The notes: generated from the letters alone by a model not told the origin. A DNA stretch of 64,000 nt from Tritonibacter mobilis (GCF_001681715.1 NZ_LNWY01000018.1:1-64000); one strand, 5' to 3'. Shown: positions 19,544 to 27,946, numbered from the stretch's first letter. Program-made: numbers and translations.

Positions 19544-19630
19544 GGCGAGGCTCCTTTTCAGGGAGCGTGACAGGCTCAGGCGTGTGGCACCAGTGGGCAA
19601 GGTGCCGCAGATCGAGTGCTGCGTTCTCCA

Positions 19631-19765
19631 GCGAGGGGAAGGCTCCCGCCCCCGATGCAATCCCCGCCTTTGGCGAGGATCTTTCGGCGTTGGGCCGGGC
19701 GCGGAGGCGCGTGTCCGCAGGACACGCGCCTCCGCGGTCGCTTCGGGCAAAGCCCGAAGCGAAAC
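19631..19765. repeat. composite hairpin repeat, copy B
   Basis: CTCCCGCC (from 19643) and the 12-mer GTTGGGCCGGGC (19689-19700) are followed by a perfect 16-bp inverted repeat (19701-19716 with 19720-19735, loop GCA). A second perfect 11-bp inverted repeat TCGCTTCGGGC / GCCCGAAGCGA follows (19738-19748 with 19752-19762). The first half also has a small CCTCGCC/GGCGAGG-type stem. It lies between hisA and the DUF2867 gene. Confidence 0.7.
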
Positions 19766-19824
19766 ACCTCATGAACAGGTCGACCGGACAGCCGCAGGCG
19801 CAAGGCCCTGTGCGGCAGGGACGA

Positions 19825-20547
19825 TCAGCCTTTGAGGACCGCCAGCGCCTCAGAGAGATCAATCGCGCCATCATAGAGCGCGCGGCCCGAAATTGCGCCA
19901 TCGAGCGGCGCGCCGCAGGATTTCAGCGCGCGCAGATCGTCGAGCGAGGACACGCCGCCAGAGGCGATCACCGGGATCGACACGGCATTGGCCAGCGCGG
20001 CGGTGGCGTCAATGTTTGGACCTTTCATCGCGCCGTCGCGCATGATGTCGGTGTAGATGATCGCCGCAACGCCGGCGTCCTCAAAGGACTTCGCCAGATC
20101 GGTGACGTCGACATCGGTTTCCTCCGCCCAGCCTTTGGTCGCAACCTTGCCACCACGCGCATCGATCCCAACCGCGACCTTGCCCGGAAACGCCCGTGCC
20201 GCCTCGCGCACCAGATCGGGGTTCTCCACCGCCACGGTGCCAAGTATCACCCGCGCCAGCCCCTTGTCGAGCCAGCGCTCGATGGTGGCCATATCGCGGA
20301 TACCACCGCCAAGCTGCGCGGGCACCTGACACTGCTTCAGGATCTCCTCAACCGGCGCGGCGTTCACCGGCTCCCCGGCGAAGGCACCGTTCAGATCCAC
20401 CAGATGCAGCCATTCACAGCCCGCCGCCACGAACTCCAGCGCCTGCGCGGCCGGATTATCGTTGAACACGGTGGTCTTATCCATGTCACCATGCAGAAGC
20501 CGCACGGCCTGGCCGTCCTTGAGGTCAATGGCAGGGTAGAGGATCAT
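19825..20547 (-). CDS. hisA: phosphoribosylformimino-AICAR-phosphate isomerase HisA
   Basis: This 240-residue TIM-barrel isomerase carries out the fourth histidine step. Catalytic D8 ([10 protein letters not shown]) and D129 (VGIDARGG) are in place when ATG 20547 is used. [15 protein letters not shown] and [13 protein letters not shown] are the phosphate-binding loops. It is a paralogue of HisF. In compact operons it would lie between hisH and hisF; here several unrelated genes separate it from both. Confidence 0.96.
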   Translation of the reverse strand: MILYPAIDLKDGQAVRLLHGDMDKTTVFNDNPAAQALEFVAAGCEWLHLVDLNGAFAGEPVNAAPVEEILKQCQVPAQLGGGIRDMATIERWLDKGLARVILGTVAVENPDLVREAARAFPGKVAVGIDARGGKVATKGWAEETDVDVTDLAKSFEDAGVAAIIYTDIMRDGAMKGPNIDATAALANAVSIPVIASGGVSSLDDLRALKSCGAPLDGAISGRALYDGAIDLSEALAVLKG

Positions 20548-20741
20548 CGGCGGGGCCCTTCTGGTCATGGAGGAGATATGTCGGCTGCTCTTTTGCCCAA
20601 GGTCACGGCGAATTGCAACGCAGGCCGCATCAAACGGCCCTGTGGGCGGTTCCGAGAGGCGCATTCAGGCAAGGCGACCCGAGGTCAATCTTGCCTGAAT
20701 GCGCACGCCTCGGTCAGACTTCAAACCCATAGGGAGGACGA

Positions 20742-21137
20742 ATGACCATGAAACAAATGATTGCAACCCTTGCCGTGACGCTTGGGCTGGCGACAGCCGC
20801 CTTTGCCGCCGATCCGGTCGAGGGCACATGGAAGACCCAGCCAGATGATGGCTCTTACGCGCATGTGGCGATGAAACCCTGCGGCAGCGCCGTTTGCGGT
20901 ACCATTGCGCGCACCTTCAATGACAGCGGCGAGTATAAATCTCCGAACCTCGGAAAAACGCTGGTGATCGATATGGTCCCGCAGGGCGGCGGCGCCTATG
21001 AGGGCAAGGTCTGGCGGCCCTCCAACAATAAGATCTACATCGGCAAGATGGATCTGAGCGGCGACAGCCTGCGCCTGCGTGGCTGTGTGGCGGGTGGGCT
21101 GATCTGTTCGAAACAGACCTGGACGCGGGTGAAGTAA
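20742..21137 (+). CDS. DUF2147-family exported protein
   Basis: This is a 131-residue protein with a signal peptide (MIATLAVTLGLATAAFA) and a DUF2147 beta-rich domain: VEGTWKTQPDDGSYAHVAMK, CGSAVCGTIA, YEGKVWRPSNNKIYIGKMDL, and LRLRGCVAGGLICSKQTWTRV. Four Cys in the mature part could form disulfides in the periplasm. A GGGAGG lies close before the start. Function is unknown; homologues are single-domain periplasmic proteins. Confidence 0.85.
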   Translation: MTMKQMIATLAVTLGLATAAFAADPVEGTWKTQPDDGSYAHVAMKPCGSAVCGTIARTFNDSGEYKSPNLGKTLVIDMVPQGGGAYEGKVWRPSNNKIYIGKMDLSGDSLRLRGCVAGGLICSKQTWTRVK

Positions 21138-21165
21138 CGCGCGTTCAAACCTGGATGTGGTAGGG

Positions 21166-21489
21166 TCAGAACAGCCCCATCTGCACCGGGATCGGCACAA
21201 AGCCCCGTTTGACCTGCCGCTCCCGCGTGCTCTCAAACAGTGATTGCGCCTCATCAAGGGTGGGGCAGTAGTTACGCCGCTCCTGCCCGCCGGGCTGGCC
21301 GATCGGGCCGGTGGATTGCACCACGCACCAGTCGCCGAACAGTGTCGGCGTCAAGCTCAGCACCAGATAGCGATGCTGCCCGTCCCGGTGGCTGAATTTT
21401 TCGAAACGCAAGTACAAGTGGAAGTGGGCCTGACCGTGAAAGTGGTCAGGCCCATATGCCTTTTTAGCAAGGCGATGTCCATTGCTCAC
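21166..21489 (-). CDS. stand-alone WGR-domain protein
   Basis: This is at most 107 residues. From about residue 24 it reads as a WGR-like domain: LYLRFEKF, RYLVLSLTPTLFGDWCVVQSTGPIG, then a DEAQSLFESTRERQVKRGF helix. WGR domains bind nucleic acid in PARPs and occur as single-domain proteins in proteobacteria; here the W-G-R core reads TGPIG. The start is doubtful. The GTG at 21489 would make the first 20 codons cross a perfect 10-bp inverted repeat (21426-21453), so a TTG start after that hairpin is possible. Confidence 0.7.
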   Translation of the reverse strand: MSNGHRLAKKAYGPDHFHGQAHFHLYLRFEKFSHRDGQHRYLVLSLTPTLFGDWCVVQSTGPIGQPGGQERRNYCPTLDEAQSLFESTRERQVKRGFVPIPVQMGLF

Positions 21490-21532
21490 ATTGGTTTAGG
21501 GGACCGGTGATGCAGGACATATAGGTTCAGGC

Positions 21533-22069
21533 TCAGCCGCTGCCGGTGTATTCGCCGCGCGCCGGATAATTGTTAGCGATGGCAAAATCCAGCGCCGCCA
21601 CCAGTTCGGAAAAATGCGGGCGCACAAAGGGCATGGTCTGCACGGAGCCATAATAGAGCGTCTGCTCCGGCGTCACCATGAACAGGCCCGGCTCGGAAAA
21701 CAGTGCAGGTTCTTCAATGCCGATCGAGGTGGTGCCGCGCGACGTCGAGATATAAAGCCCCCAGTCCTTGGCGACATTCAGCGGCAAATCATAGGCAAAG
21801 CGCAGATTTTTGGCTTCGATCTTTTCGGCCATCAACCGAGTGCGGTCCTCGTCGTCAGAGCTGATGGCGATGCAGTTGACGCCGCGTTCGGCAAAATCTG
21901 CGGCGCGCTTTTCGAACTCTTTCAGATAGGTGGCGCAGATCGGGCAGTGCAGGCCGCGATAGAAACAGATGACAGTGCCGCGCTCGGAGACTTCAGAGGC
22001 AAGGTCGAACTGGCCGCCGCCCAGCAAAGGCAGTGACAGGGCAGGGGTTTTCTGGCGAGGGATCAGCAT
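21533..22069 (-). CDS. peroxiredoxin-like (AhpC/TSA) protein
   Basis: This is a 178-residue thioredoxin-fold protein of the AhpC/TSA class. ICFYRGLHCPICATYLKEFE carries C42-x2-C45, a peroxidatic and resolving pair in the peroxiredoxin-like subgroup. ATG 22069 is chosen because it has a GGAG six bases upstream; another ATG ten codons earlier lacks one. It is divergent from an AraC-family gene. The inferred role is reduction of peroxides in the cytoplasm, with a reductant not evident here. Confidence 0.88.
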   Translation of the reverse strand: MLIPRQKTPALSLPLLGGGQFDLASEVSERGTVICFYRGLHCPICATYLKEFEKRAADFAERGVNCIAISSDDEDRTRLMAEKIEAKNLRFAYDLPLNVAKDWGLYISTSRGTTSIGIEEPALFSEPGLFMVTPEQTLYYGSVQTMPFVRPHFSELVAALDFAIANNYPARGEYTGSG

Positions 22070-22210
22070 GGGCAACTCCGGTATGCTTGGGGCCGACATG
22101 AGGTCGGTGCGCTGTGTGGGATCTCTATCGCACGCATTTGTGCTTGGTAATTCCGAAAAAACTGACCTAAAAACCGGATGTGCGCCGAATATGCGTATGC
22201 GGAGGATGTG

Positions 22211-22945
22211 ATGGACCGTCTCACCAGTCTTATTTCCCGGTTTCGGATGCGGGTGGATATCGCGGCGTGTCCGCGTGCAAATCTGTGTGTTCTGACAGGG
22301 CGCACAGGCGTGCAGACCCTGCTGTTTACCCCCGGCAGCACAGTGCAGGCCACGGAGGCTGCGGCAGGGGCGCTCTGCCTTGCGCTGCGGGTGGACTGGG
22401 ACGGGGCGCATAACCCTTTGGTGGCGGCGTTGCCGCAGCGGGTCGAGGTGGCGTTGTCACAAACCCCACAGTTGGCCGCGATTCTGGACCTGATGCGGCA
22501 GGAGCTTGAGGCCCATCGCTGCGGGGCGGAATCGGTTCTGTCCAGTCTCGGGCAGGCGCTGATGGTGCGGCTGCTGCGCCATCTGATCGAGGCAGGCACC
22601 GCAGAGCCGGGCCTGCTGGCAGGGCTTGCCGATCAGCGGTTGGCCCGCGCGATTGTATCGATGCATGATGAGCCGGGACGGGTCTGGACCACCGCTGATC
22701 TGGCACAGGAGGCGGGATTGTCGCTGTCGCGGTTCTCTGAGCTGTTCTCAGCGCAGATGAACGAGACGCCGATGGGATACCTGCGGCGCTGGCGGTTGAC
22801 GCTGGCGCGGCAGGATCTGCTTCGGGGCGACCGGGTCGAGGCCGTCGCCCGCCGCTATGCGTATGAGTCACCCGAAGGGTTTACCCGCGCCTTTCGCAAA
22901 GCCTACGGCGTGGCGCCGGTCTCCCTGAGGCAAAGCGCGGCTTGA
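22211..22945 (+). CDS. AraC-family transcriptional regulator
   Basis: This is a 244-residue regulator from ATG 22211, which has GGAGG five bases before it. The N-terminal cupin-type sensor region (RMRVDIAACPRANLC to ALRVDWDG) is followed by two AraC helix-turn-helix units: WTTADLAQEAGLSLSRFSELF and VEAVARRYAYESPEGFTRAFRKAYG. It is divergent from the peroxiredoxin gene with 141 bp between the starts, so that gene is the most likely target. The ligand is unknown. Confidence 0.9.
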   Translation: MDRLTSLISRFRMRVDIAACPRANLCVLTGRTGVQTLLFTPGSTVQATEAAAGALCLALRVDWDGAHNPLVAALPQRVEVALSQTPQLAAILDLMRQELEAHRCGAESVLSSLGQALMVRLLRHLIEAGTAEPGLLAGLADQRLARAIVSMHDEPGRVWTTADLAQEAGLSLSRFSELFSAQMNETPMGYLRRWRLTLARQDLLRGDRVEAVARRYAYESPEGFTRAFRKAYGVAPVSLRQSAA

Positions 22946-23038
22946 GGCTGGGCTGCGTTTGGCCCAGCTGCGCCACGCCGTATGGGCATGGCCAGTGTTG
23001 CGTGTTCTGACATCTGTTGAGTGTGATGGTCAAACGCC

Positions 23039-23131
23039 GCGCGCCCGCCCCTCGATGGGGCGGGCGCGCGGGCCTGCCGGTGGCGCGCAAGCGGCCAAGG
23101 GCCCCTTGCGCGCGCCGCCCTTTCGGGCGGC
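23039..23131. repeat. array of three strong hairpins between araC-type gene and hisH
   Basis: This is a convergent gap. Perfect inverted repeats are: GCGCGCCCGCCCC / GGGGCGGGCGCGC (23039-23051, 23057-23069), GCGCGCAAG / CTTGCGCGC (23083-23091, 23105-23113), and GCCGCCC / GGGCGGC (23114-23120, 23125-23131). No T-run follows on either strand. It resembles the composite repeats at 10.1, 19.6 and 63.6 kb but lacks their shared 12-mer. Confidence 0.6.
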
Positions 23132-23155
23132 AGGCGTCCAGATCAGAGCGGGGTG

Positions 23156-23794
23156 TCAGGGGGTCCAGGTGAGGAAGTTGCCGATCATCCTGAGCCCGAC
23201 ATGCTGGCTTTTTTCCGGGTGGAACTGCATTCCGAGCATGGTGTCGCGCCCGATCACTGCTGTGACATCCCCGGCGTAATCCACATGCGCCAGCCGTTCA
23301 GCCGGATTGGTGACACGGAAGTGATAGCTGTGTACGAAATAGCAGTGATCGCCCGTCGAGATGCCATCAAACACCGGGTGCGGGTTGTCGATCACCAGAT
23401 CGTTCCAGCCCATATGCGGCACCTTCAGGTTCCTATCCGCAGGCGTGATCTTCACCACGTCTCCGCCCACCCAGCCAAGGCCCGGCGTCTCGGAATATTC
23501 GTGACCCGTCGTGGCCATCAACTGCATGCCGACACAAATCCCAAGGAAGGGGCGGCCCTTGACCTCTACGGCCTCAACCATGGCGTCATAAATGCCTTTG
23601 TGGCCGCGCAATTCTGCCGCGCAGGCGGGAAAGGCACCGTCGCCCGGCAGCACCAGCCGGTCGGCGCGGGCGACCACATCGGCGTCGGATGTCACCACAA
23701 CCTCGCCAGCGCCGACTTCAGCCGCCATGCGCTGAAACGCTTTTTCGGCGGAGTGCAGGTTGCCGGATTCATAGTCGATGATGGCGGTCAGCAT
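23156..23794 (-). CDS. hisH: imidazole glycerol phosphate synthase glutaminase subunit HisH
   Basis: This is a 212-residue class I glutamine amidotransferase that supplies ammonia to HisF. The nucleophile is C87 in FLGICVGMQLM. The His-Glu pair of the triad is in MQFHPEKSQ near the C terminus, and the oxyanion PGDGAFPAC loop is present. It follows hisB in transcription order, but a TetR/DUF2306 pair intervenes. Confidence 0.96.
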   Translation of the reverse strand: MLTAIIDYESGNLHSAEKAFQRMAAEVGAGEVVVTSDADVVARADRLVLPGDGAFPACAAELRGHKGIYDAMVEAVEVKGRPFLGICVGMQLMATTGHEYSETPGLGWVGGDVVKITPADRNLKVPHMGWNDLVIDNPHPVFDGISTGDHCYFVHSYHFRVTNPAERLAHVDYAGDVTAVIGRDTMLGMQFHPEKSQHVGLRMIGNFLTWTP

Positions 23795-23866
23795 AGGAAG
23801 ACGTCCTCATTGTCATGCGCCCCTGAAGTGGCGGGAAACCGCGCGAGGGTCAAGAGGCGCAGGGGA

Positions 23867-24475
23867 TCAGGTGCTGCCCGATGTGCCCAGCGCATTCAAC
23901 AAGCCGAGGATCTGGTCAAACAGCCCGTCCTCCAGCGGCCCACCCGGCGCGCCGAATTCGCCCGCGAGGCTCAGCATGGTGAAGCCGTGGATCAGCGACC
24001 AGACCTGCAGCTCGATCACCCGCGCAGCGGTGCCCTCGGGGACAAAGGGCGCGCAGACCTCGCGCAGGATCTGATAGGCGTCTGCGTCTTCGCGCGCGCC
24101 GCCGGGCACCAGCCCCGCCAGCCCCCGGTCGCCAAAGATCACCCGCAGGATGCCGCCATGATCGACGCCAAACTGCAGATATCCTCGGCAAATCGACTTG
24201 AGTTGCCCGCGCGGGCTTTGGTCGCCCTGCGCGCGCGCCTCGCGCATGTAGTTGGAAAAGATCCGGAACCCTTCAGCCGCAATCGCCGCCTTCAGCCCCG
24301 CAAGCCCGTCGAAATGATGCGCCGGAGCGGCATGGGAGACACCGGCCCGCGCGGCGCATTTGCGCAAAGTCAGCGCCTCTATCCCGCCCTCTTCCAAGAG
24401 GTCGATCCCGGCGCGCACCAAGGTGTTGCGCAGGTCCCGTTGCCGGGAGTGGGAAGAGGGAGGTGAGGCCGTCAT
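23867..24475 (-). CDS. TetR/AcrR-family regulator (WHG-type C-terminal domain)
   Basis: This is a 202-residue regulator. The N-terminal helix-turn-helix RNTLVRAGIDLLEEGGIEALTLRKCAARAGVSHAAPAHHF is typical of TetR. The C-terminal part, with YLQFGVDHGGILRVIFGDRGL, is of the WHG type. It is divergent from a DUF2306 membrane gene with 84 bp between starts. The gap holds two copies of a CTTGAC-N3-GTMAAG operator, so self-regulation and control of the membrane gene are likely. Confidence 0.9.
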   Translation of the reverse strand: MTASPPSSHSRQRDLRNTLVRAGIDLLEEGGIEALTLRKCAARAGVSHAAPAHHFDGLAGLKAAIAAEGFRIFSNYMREARAQGDQSPRGQLKSICRGYLQFGVDHGGILRVIFGDRGLAGLVPGGAREDADAYQILREVCAPFVPEGTAARVIELQVWSLIHGFTMLSLAGEFGAPGGPLEDGLFDQILGLLNALGTSGST

Positions 24476-24496
24476 AAAGGCAGGATCGATGCGGAA

Positions 24497-24537
24497 CTTG
24501 ACGGTGTCAAGTTCGATCTCTACTTTACAGTGTCAAG
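24497..24537. promoter_or_regulatory. two TetR operator sites
   Basis: CTTGAC-GGT-GTCAAG (24497-24511) is a perfect inverted repeat. CTTTAC-AGT-GTCAAG (24523-24537) is the same site with one mismatch. Their centres are 26 bp apart between the divergent tetR and DUF2306 genes. On the minus strand each site also contains a -35-like TTGACA, so binding could block the tetR promoter. Confidence 0.65.
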
Positions 24538-24559
24538 TTGACCGTAAAGGAGCCACCGC

Positions 24560-25192
24560 ATGACATGTCACTTCTGGACCAAGCGCCGCCTCGCATGGGG
24601 GCTTGGCACACTCTGGGTGCTGTCAATCCTGATTGCATTGGGATCCCTGCGGTTTCTCGTGGCGGAGATGTCACTGGTGATGCCGGCGATGGTGCATCAC
24701 CTGCTGGCGCATCCGGTGGTGCTTTACCTGCATATAGGGCTGGCGCCGGTGGCTCTGGCGCTGCTGCCGGTGCAGTTTTCGCATCGCTTGCGCGGTAGAC
24801 GTCCGGGCCTGCACCGATGGGGCGGGCGGCTCTATGCATTGTGCGTTTTGATGTCCGGACTTGCCAGCCTGTGGCTGGCGTATACCACGGCCGAAGGCGT
24901 GGTGGCGGGGTTTGGTTTTGCGCTGCTGGCGGTGGCCTGGCTGGCAACAACGGCGATGGCGGTGATCGCCGCCCTGCAACGCAGGTTCGCTCAGCACAGG
25001 GCCTGGATGATCCGTTCTGCCGCCCTGACGCTGGCAGCTGTGACACTGCGGCTCTATCTGCCCATCGGCATGATGACTGTGGGGTTTGAGGCGAGCTATC
25101 CCGTGATCGCATGGATTTGCTGGGTGCCAAATCTCTTAGCGGTAGAGTGGCTGCTGCGTCGGGAGGCGCGCGGGGCCGTGTCTGCGGGCTAA
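24560..25192 (+). CDS. DUF2306 integral membrane protein
   Basis: This is a 210-residue membrane protein with about six transmembrane stretches, the first at residues 13-34. It shows DUF2306 features: an LHIGLAPVALALLPVQF helix, HRWGGRLYAL, and the HRAWMIRSAALTLAAVTLRLYLP block with conserved His, Arg and Trp. AAGGAG stands seven bases before the ATG. Function is unknown. The divergent TetR gene and the shared operators suggest inducible expression. Confidence 0.85.
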   Translation: MTCHFWTKRRLAWGLGTLWVLSILIALGSLRFLVAEMSLVMPAMVHHLLAHPVVLYLHIGLAPVALALLPVQFSHRLRGRRPGLHRWGGRLYALCVLMSGLASLWLAYTTAEGVVAGFGFALLAVAWLATTAMAVIAALQRRFAQHRAWMIRSAALTLAAVTLRLYLPIGMMTVGFEASYPVIAWICWVPNLLAVEWLLRREARGAVSAG

Positions 25193-25209
25193 GCGCTACA
25201 CCAACGCAT

Positions 25210-25250
25210 GTATTTAAAAAAGAAAAGGCCCGGGCTGTGCCGGGCCTTAG
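25210..25250 (-). terminator. intrinsic terminator of hisB
   Basis: A perfect 9-bp stem AAGGCCCGG / CCGGGCCTT (25225-25233, 25240-25248) is followed on the minus strand by TTCTTTTTTAAATA. It lies about 25 bases after the hisB stop. Confidence 0.85.
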
Positions 25251-25274
25251 CGTCAGAAAACACCCTAAGAAGGC

Positions 25275-25862
25275 TCAGAGCGCGCCTTTGGTGGAGGGCA
25301 CGGCGTCGGCCTTGCGTGGGTCGACCTCAACGGCGGTGCGCAGCGCGCGGGCCACGGCCTTGAACGCGGCCTCGGCGATGTGGTGGCTGTTCACCCCATG
25401 GATCTGGTCGATGTGCAGGGTGATGCCGCCATGGGTCGCAAGCGCCTGAAAGAACTCGCGCACCAGTTCGGTGTCAAAAGTGCCGATCTTCTGGGTCGGC
25501 AGCTCCACATTCCACACAAGGAAAGGTCGGGCCGAAAGGTCCAGCGCGGCACGCACCTGTGCGTCATCCATCGGCAAGTGACACTCGCCGTAGCGGTTGA
25601 TGCCTTTTTTGTCGCCAAGCGCCTGCACCAGCGCTTGCCCGAGCGCGATACCGGTGTCCTCGACCGTGTGGTGGTCGTCGATGTGATAATCACCCTTGGC
25701 GCGGATGGTCATATCGATCAGCGAGTGGCGCGACAGCTGGTCCAGCATGTGGTCGAAAAAGCCAACGCCGGTCTGATTGTCATATGTGCCGCTGCCGTCG
25801 AGGTTGACGGAAACGGAGATCTCCGTCTCGGCGGTGGAGCGGGAAACCTGGGCTGTGCGCAT
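25275..25862 (-). CDS. hisB: imidazoleglycerol-phosphate dehydratase HisB
   Basis: This 195-residue Mn-dependent dehydratase carries out the sixth histidine step. The metal-binding [17 protein letters not shown] and [17 protein letters not shown] repeats are intact. It has no HisN phosphatase domain, as is usual outside enterobacteria. ATG 25862 matches the family N terminus. A strong terminator directly after the gene isolates it from hisH, so the his genes here are not one transcript. Confidence 0.96.
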   Translation of the reverse strand: MRTAQVSRSTAETEISVSVNLDGSGTYDNQTGVGFFDHMLDQLSRHSLIDMTIRAKGDYHIDDHHTVEDTGIALGQALVQALGDKKGINRYGECHLPMDDAQVRAALDLSARPFLVWNVELPTQKIGTFDTELVREFFQALATHGGITLHIDQIHGVNSHHIAEAAFKAVARALRTAVEVDPRKADAVPSTKGAL

Positions 25863-26074
25863 GGTGAAATCCTCAATCTGTCGCCTAGGCTTATAGGGTG
25901 CGGGGCGGCGCAGGCTCAAGGGGGATCGCGCGGATTGCGCGGCGCTTGTGATCTCTCTGTACTTTCTTTGTGGCGGAGGAGCGATCACACGGCGGCACAG
26001 CGGCGGGATTGCCCTTTGCGCCGCTGCGTGCGAGGTTGCCTGGCAACCAGACCTGACAGAAGCTGAGGCGAGAA

Positions 26075-26314
26075 ATGTCCACCTGCGTCTTTATCCAGAT
26101 CCGCTGCAAACCCGGCACCACCTATAAGGTGGCCGAGGATATTGCGCTGCATGAGATCCACTCGGAACTTTATTCCACCAGTGGGGAGTATGATCTGCTG
26201 ATGAAGCTCTACATCCCATCGGGCGAGGATGTGGGCAAATATATCAACGACCACCTGTTGCAGATCCCCAATATCGAGCGGTCGCTGACGACGATGACGT
26301 TCAAGGTCTTCTGA
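26075..26314 (+). CDS. stand-alone RAM (Lrp/AsnC ligand-binding) domain protein
   Basis: This is a 79-residue protein consisting only of the RAM alpha/beta domain of Lrp/AsnC regulators ([20 protein letters not shown], then [22 protein letters not shown]). The helix-turn-helix half is absent. Such proteins assemble as multimers that bind amino acids. The likely regulatory partner is not in view. Start 26075 has no strong ribosome site, but the N terminus is that of the family. Confidence 0.88.
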   Translation: MSTCVFIQIRCKPGTTYKVAEDIALHEIHSELYSTSGEYDLLMKLYIPSGEDVGKYINDHLLQIPNIERSLTTMTFKVF

Positions 26315-26378
26315 GGATTACCAAAAGGAGCGCCTTGCGGCGCGCGGGTTGCGCTTTTCCTTGTGGGAAAAGCCTGTT

Positions 26379-26413
26379 GCGAGGCGCTGCCTCGCGCTCC
26401 GGGATATTTAGAG
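26379..26413 (+). repeat. hairpin plus ATATTTAGAG element
   Basis: A stem GCGAGGC / GCCTCGC with GCT loop (26379-26385, 26389-26395) is followed by GCTCCGGGATATTTAGAG. It has the same layout as the minus-strand element at 14125-14157. A further stem GCTTTTCC/GGAAAAGC lies just upstream. Confidence 0.5.
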
Positions 26414-26423
26414 TTAGAAGAGG

Positions 26424-26458
26424 AAAGGCGCCCGTTTTGGTCGGGGCGCCTTTTGTTT
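26424..26458. terminator. bidirectional intrinsic terminator
   Basis: The stem AAAGGCGCCC / GGGCGCCTTT (26424-26433, about 26444-26453) has T-rich DNA on the plus side (TTTTGTTTTA) and ends four bases from the aminotransferase stop on the minus side. It can serve the RAM gene and probably the aminotransferase. Confidence 0.8.
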
Positions 26459-26462
26459 TAGG

Positions 26463-27815
26463 TCAGCTGTTCAGGAGGCCTTCGGATTTTAAGGCCTCGT
26501 AGGCGGTGTCGACGCCGGCCTTGGTGCGTTTGAGCATCTCGTCCACCTCAGCCTTGGTGATGATCAGCGGCGGGCAGAAGGCCAGCGCGTTTCCGGCCAC
26601 GGCGCGCAGGATCAGGCCTGCGTCCTGGCAGGCTTTGACTGCCGCAGCACCGCCTTTGCCGCCAGCAATCGTTGCGCCGGTGGTCTTGTTGGAGACCAGT
26701 TCGAGCGCCGCGATTAGCCCTTTGCCGCGCACCTCACCCACCAGCGGGTGATCAGTGAAGATCTCGCGCAGTTGCGCTTGCATGTAAGCGCCCACCTCGG
26801 CGGCATGGTCAAAGATCTTGTCGCGCTCATATATCTCCAGCGTTTTTAGGGCGGCGGCACAGGCGGCGGGGTGGCCGGAGTAGGTATAGCCGTGGCCAAA
26901 GACGCCGACCTCATTGGTTTGATCCACCATCGCCTTATACATCCAGCCGGGAATGACCGAGGCGGAGATCGGGAAATAGGCCGAGGACAGCTGCTTGGCG
27001 AAGGTCATCAGATCCGGTTTGATCCCCATGGTGGTGCAGCCGAAATCGGCGCCTGTGCGACCAAAGCCACAGATGACCTCATCCGCCCAGATCAGGATGT
27101 CATGTTTGCGCAAGAGCGCCTGCAGTCCCTCGTAGTAGCCTTCGGGGGGGACGATCACGCCGGAGGCGCCGGTGATCGGCTCTACGATCATCGCGGCGAT
27201 GGTCTCTGGGTCCTCGGCGAGGATCTGGTCTTCAAGGTTTTGCAGGATGCGTTCGACAAACTGCGCCTCGGTCTCATTGCCCTGACGACCGGTGTAGTAA
27301 TGCGGCGCATCGGCGCGCAGGATCGACAGTGCCTCAAGGGGCGCGTCGAAATGGGCGAGGTTGGCGGGCAGGGAGGTCAGCGATCCCGCCGCCACCGTCA
27401 CGCCGTGATAGCCGCGCTCGCGGGTGATGATCTTGCGCTTTTGCGGCTTGCCGATCGCATTGAAGTAATAGCGCAGCATCTTGTAGTGGCTGTCATTGGC
27501 GTCCGAGCCGGAGTTGCCAAAGAAGAAATAGGCATCCTCCACCGGCACCATCGCCTTGAGCTTCTCGGCCAGTTGCATCACCGGCGCGTGGGTCTTGCCG
27601 CCGAATGTGTGCTGGAAGGGCAGGCGGTTCAGCTGTTCGGTGATCGCCTCCACCACCTCGGTGTTGGAATAGCCCAGCGAGGTACACCACAGGCCCGCGA
27701 GCCCTTCGATGTATTCCTTGCCGGTGTCATCATAGACGTAGATCCCCTCACCATGGGTGATGCAGAGCTGCTCCGTCGCGGTGAAATTCGTCGTCGGGTA
27801 GATCACGCTCGCCAT
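26463..27815 (-). CDS. class III PLP aminotransferase (omega-amino acid/pyruvate type)
   Basis: This is a 450-residue fold-type I aminotransferase. The PLP-binding region has the DEV motif in LIWADEVICGFGRTG and the Schiff-base Lys in MTFAKQLSSAYFPIS. The GNSGSDANDSHYKM phosphate-binding loop and the TYSGHPAACAAALKTLE block are present. It matches the marine-roseobacter omega-transaminase group that moves amino groups from beta-alanine, taurine-like or polyamine substrates to pyruvate. The exact substrate cannot be assigned, and annotations as aspartate aminotransferase family are only generic. A terminator ends it close by. Confidence 0.9.
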   Translation of the reverse strand: MASVIYPTTNFTATEQLCITHGEGIYVYDDTGKEYIEGLAGLWCTSLGYSNTEVVEAITEQLNRLPFQHTFGGKTHAPVMQLAEKLKAMVPVEDAYFFFGNSGSDANDSHYKMLRYYFNAIGKPQKRKIITRERGYHGVTVAAGSLTSLPANLAHFDAPLEALSILRADAPHYYTGRQGNETEAQFVERILQNLEDQILAEDPETIAAMIVEPITGASGVIVPPEGYYEGLQALLRKHDILIWADEVICGFGRTGADFGCTTMGIKPDLMTFAKQLSSAYFPISASVIPGWMYKAMVDQTNEVGVFGHGYTYSGHPAACAAALKTLEIYERDKIFDHAAEVGAYMQAQLREIFTDHPLVGEVRGKGLIAALELVSNKTTGATIAGGKGGAAAVKACQDAGLILRAVAGNALAFCPPLIITKAEVDEMLKRTKAGVDTAYEALKSEGLLNS

Positions 27816-27920
27816 CTGGCCAATCCTTTGCTGTCACAGGTTGGAATAAGGATTGGCGCGCATTTGAGAGCCAGTCAAAGGATTTTGATCAAAAATCACA
27901 AGCGCCTGTTCTGAAAAGCG

Positions 27921-27946
27921 AAAAGCCGCATCTTATGATGCGGCTT
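27921..27946 (-). terminator. terminator of tRNA-Gly copy 1
   Basis: A perfect 11-bp stem AAAGCCGCATC / GATGCGGCTTT is followed by TTCGCTTTTC on the minus strand, 14 bases past the tRNA 3' end. The plus side also has a T-run. Confidence 0.75.

Noticed and set aside
23153-24466. 437-codon plus-strand frame over hisH and tetR
   Set aside because: It spans two well-supported genes on the opposite strand and the gap between them; no domain.
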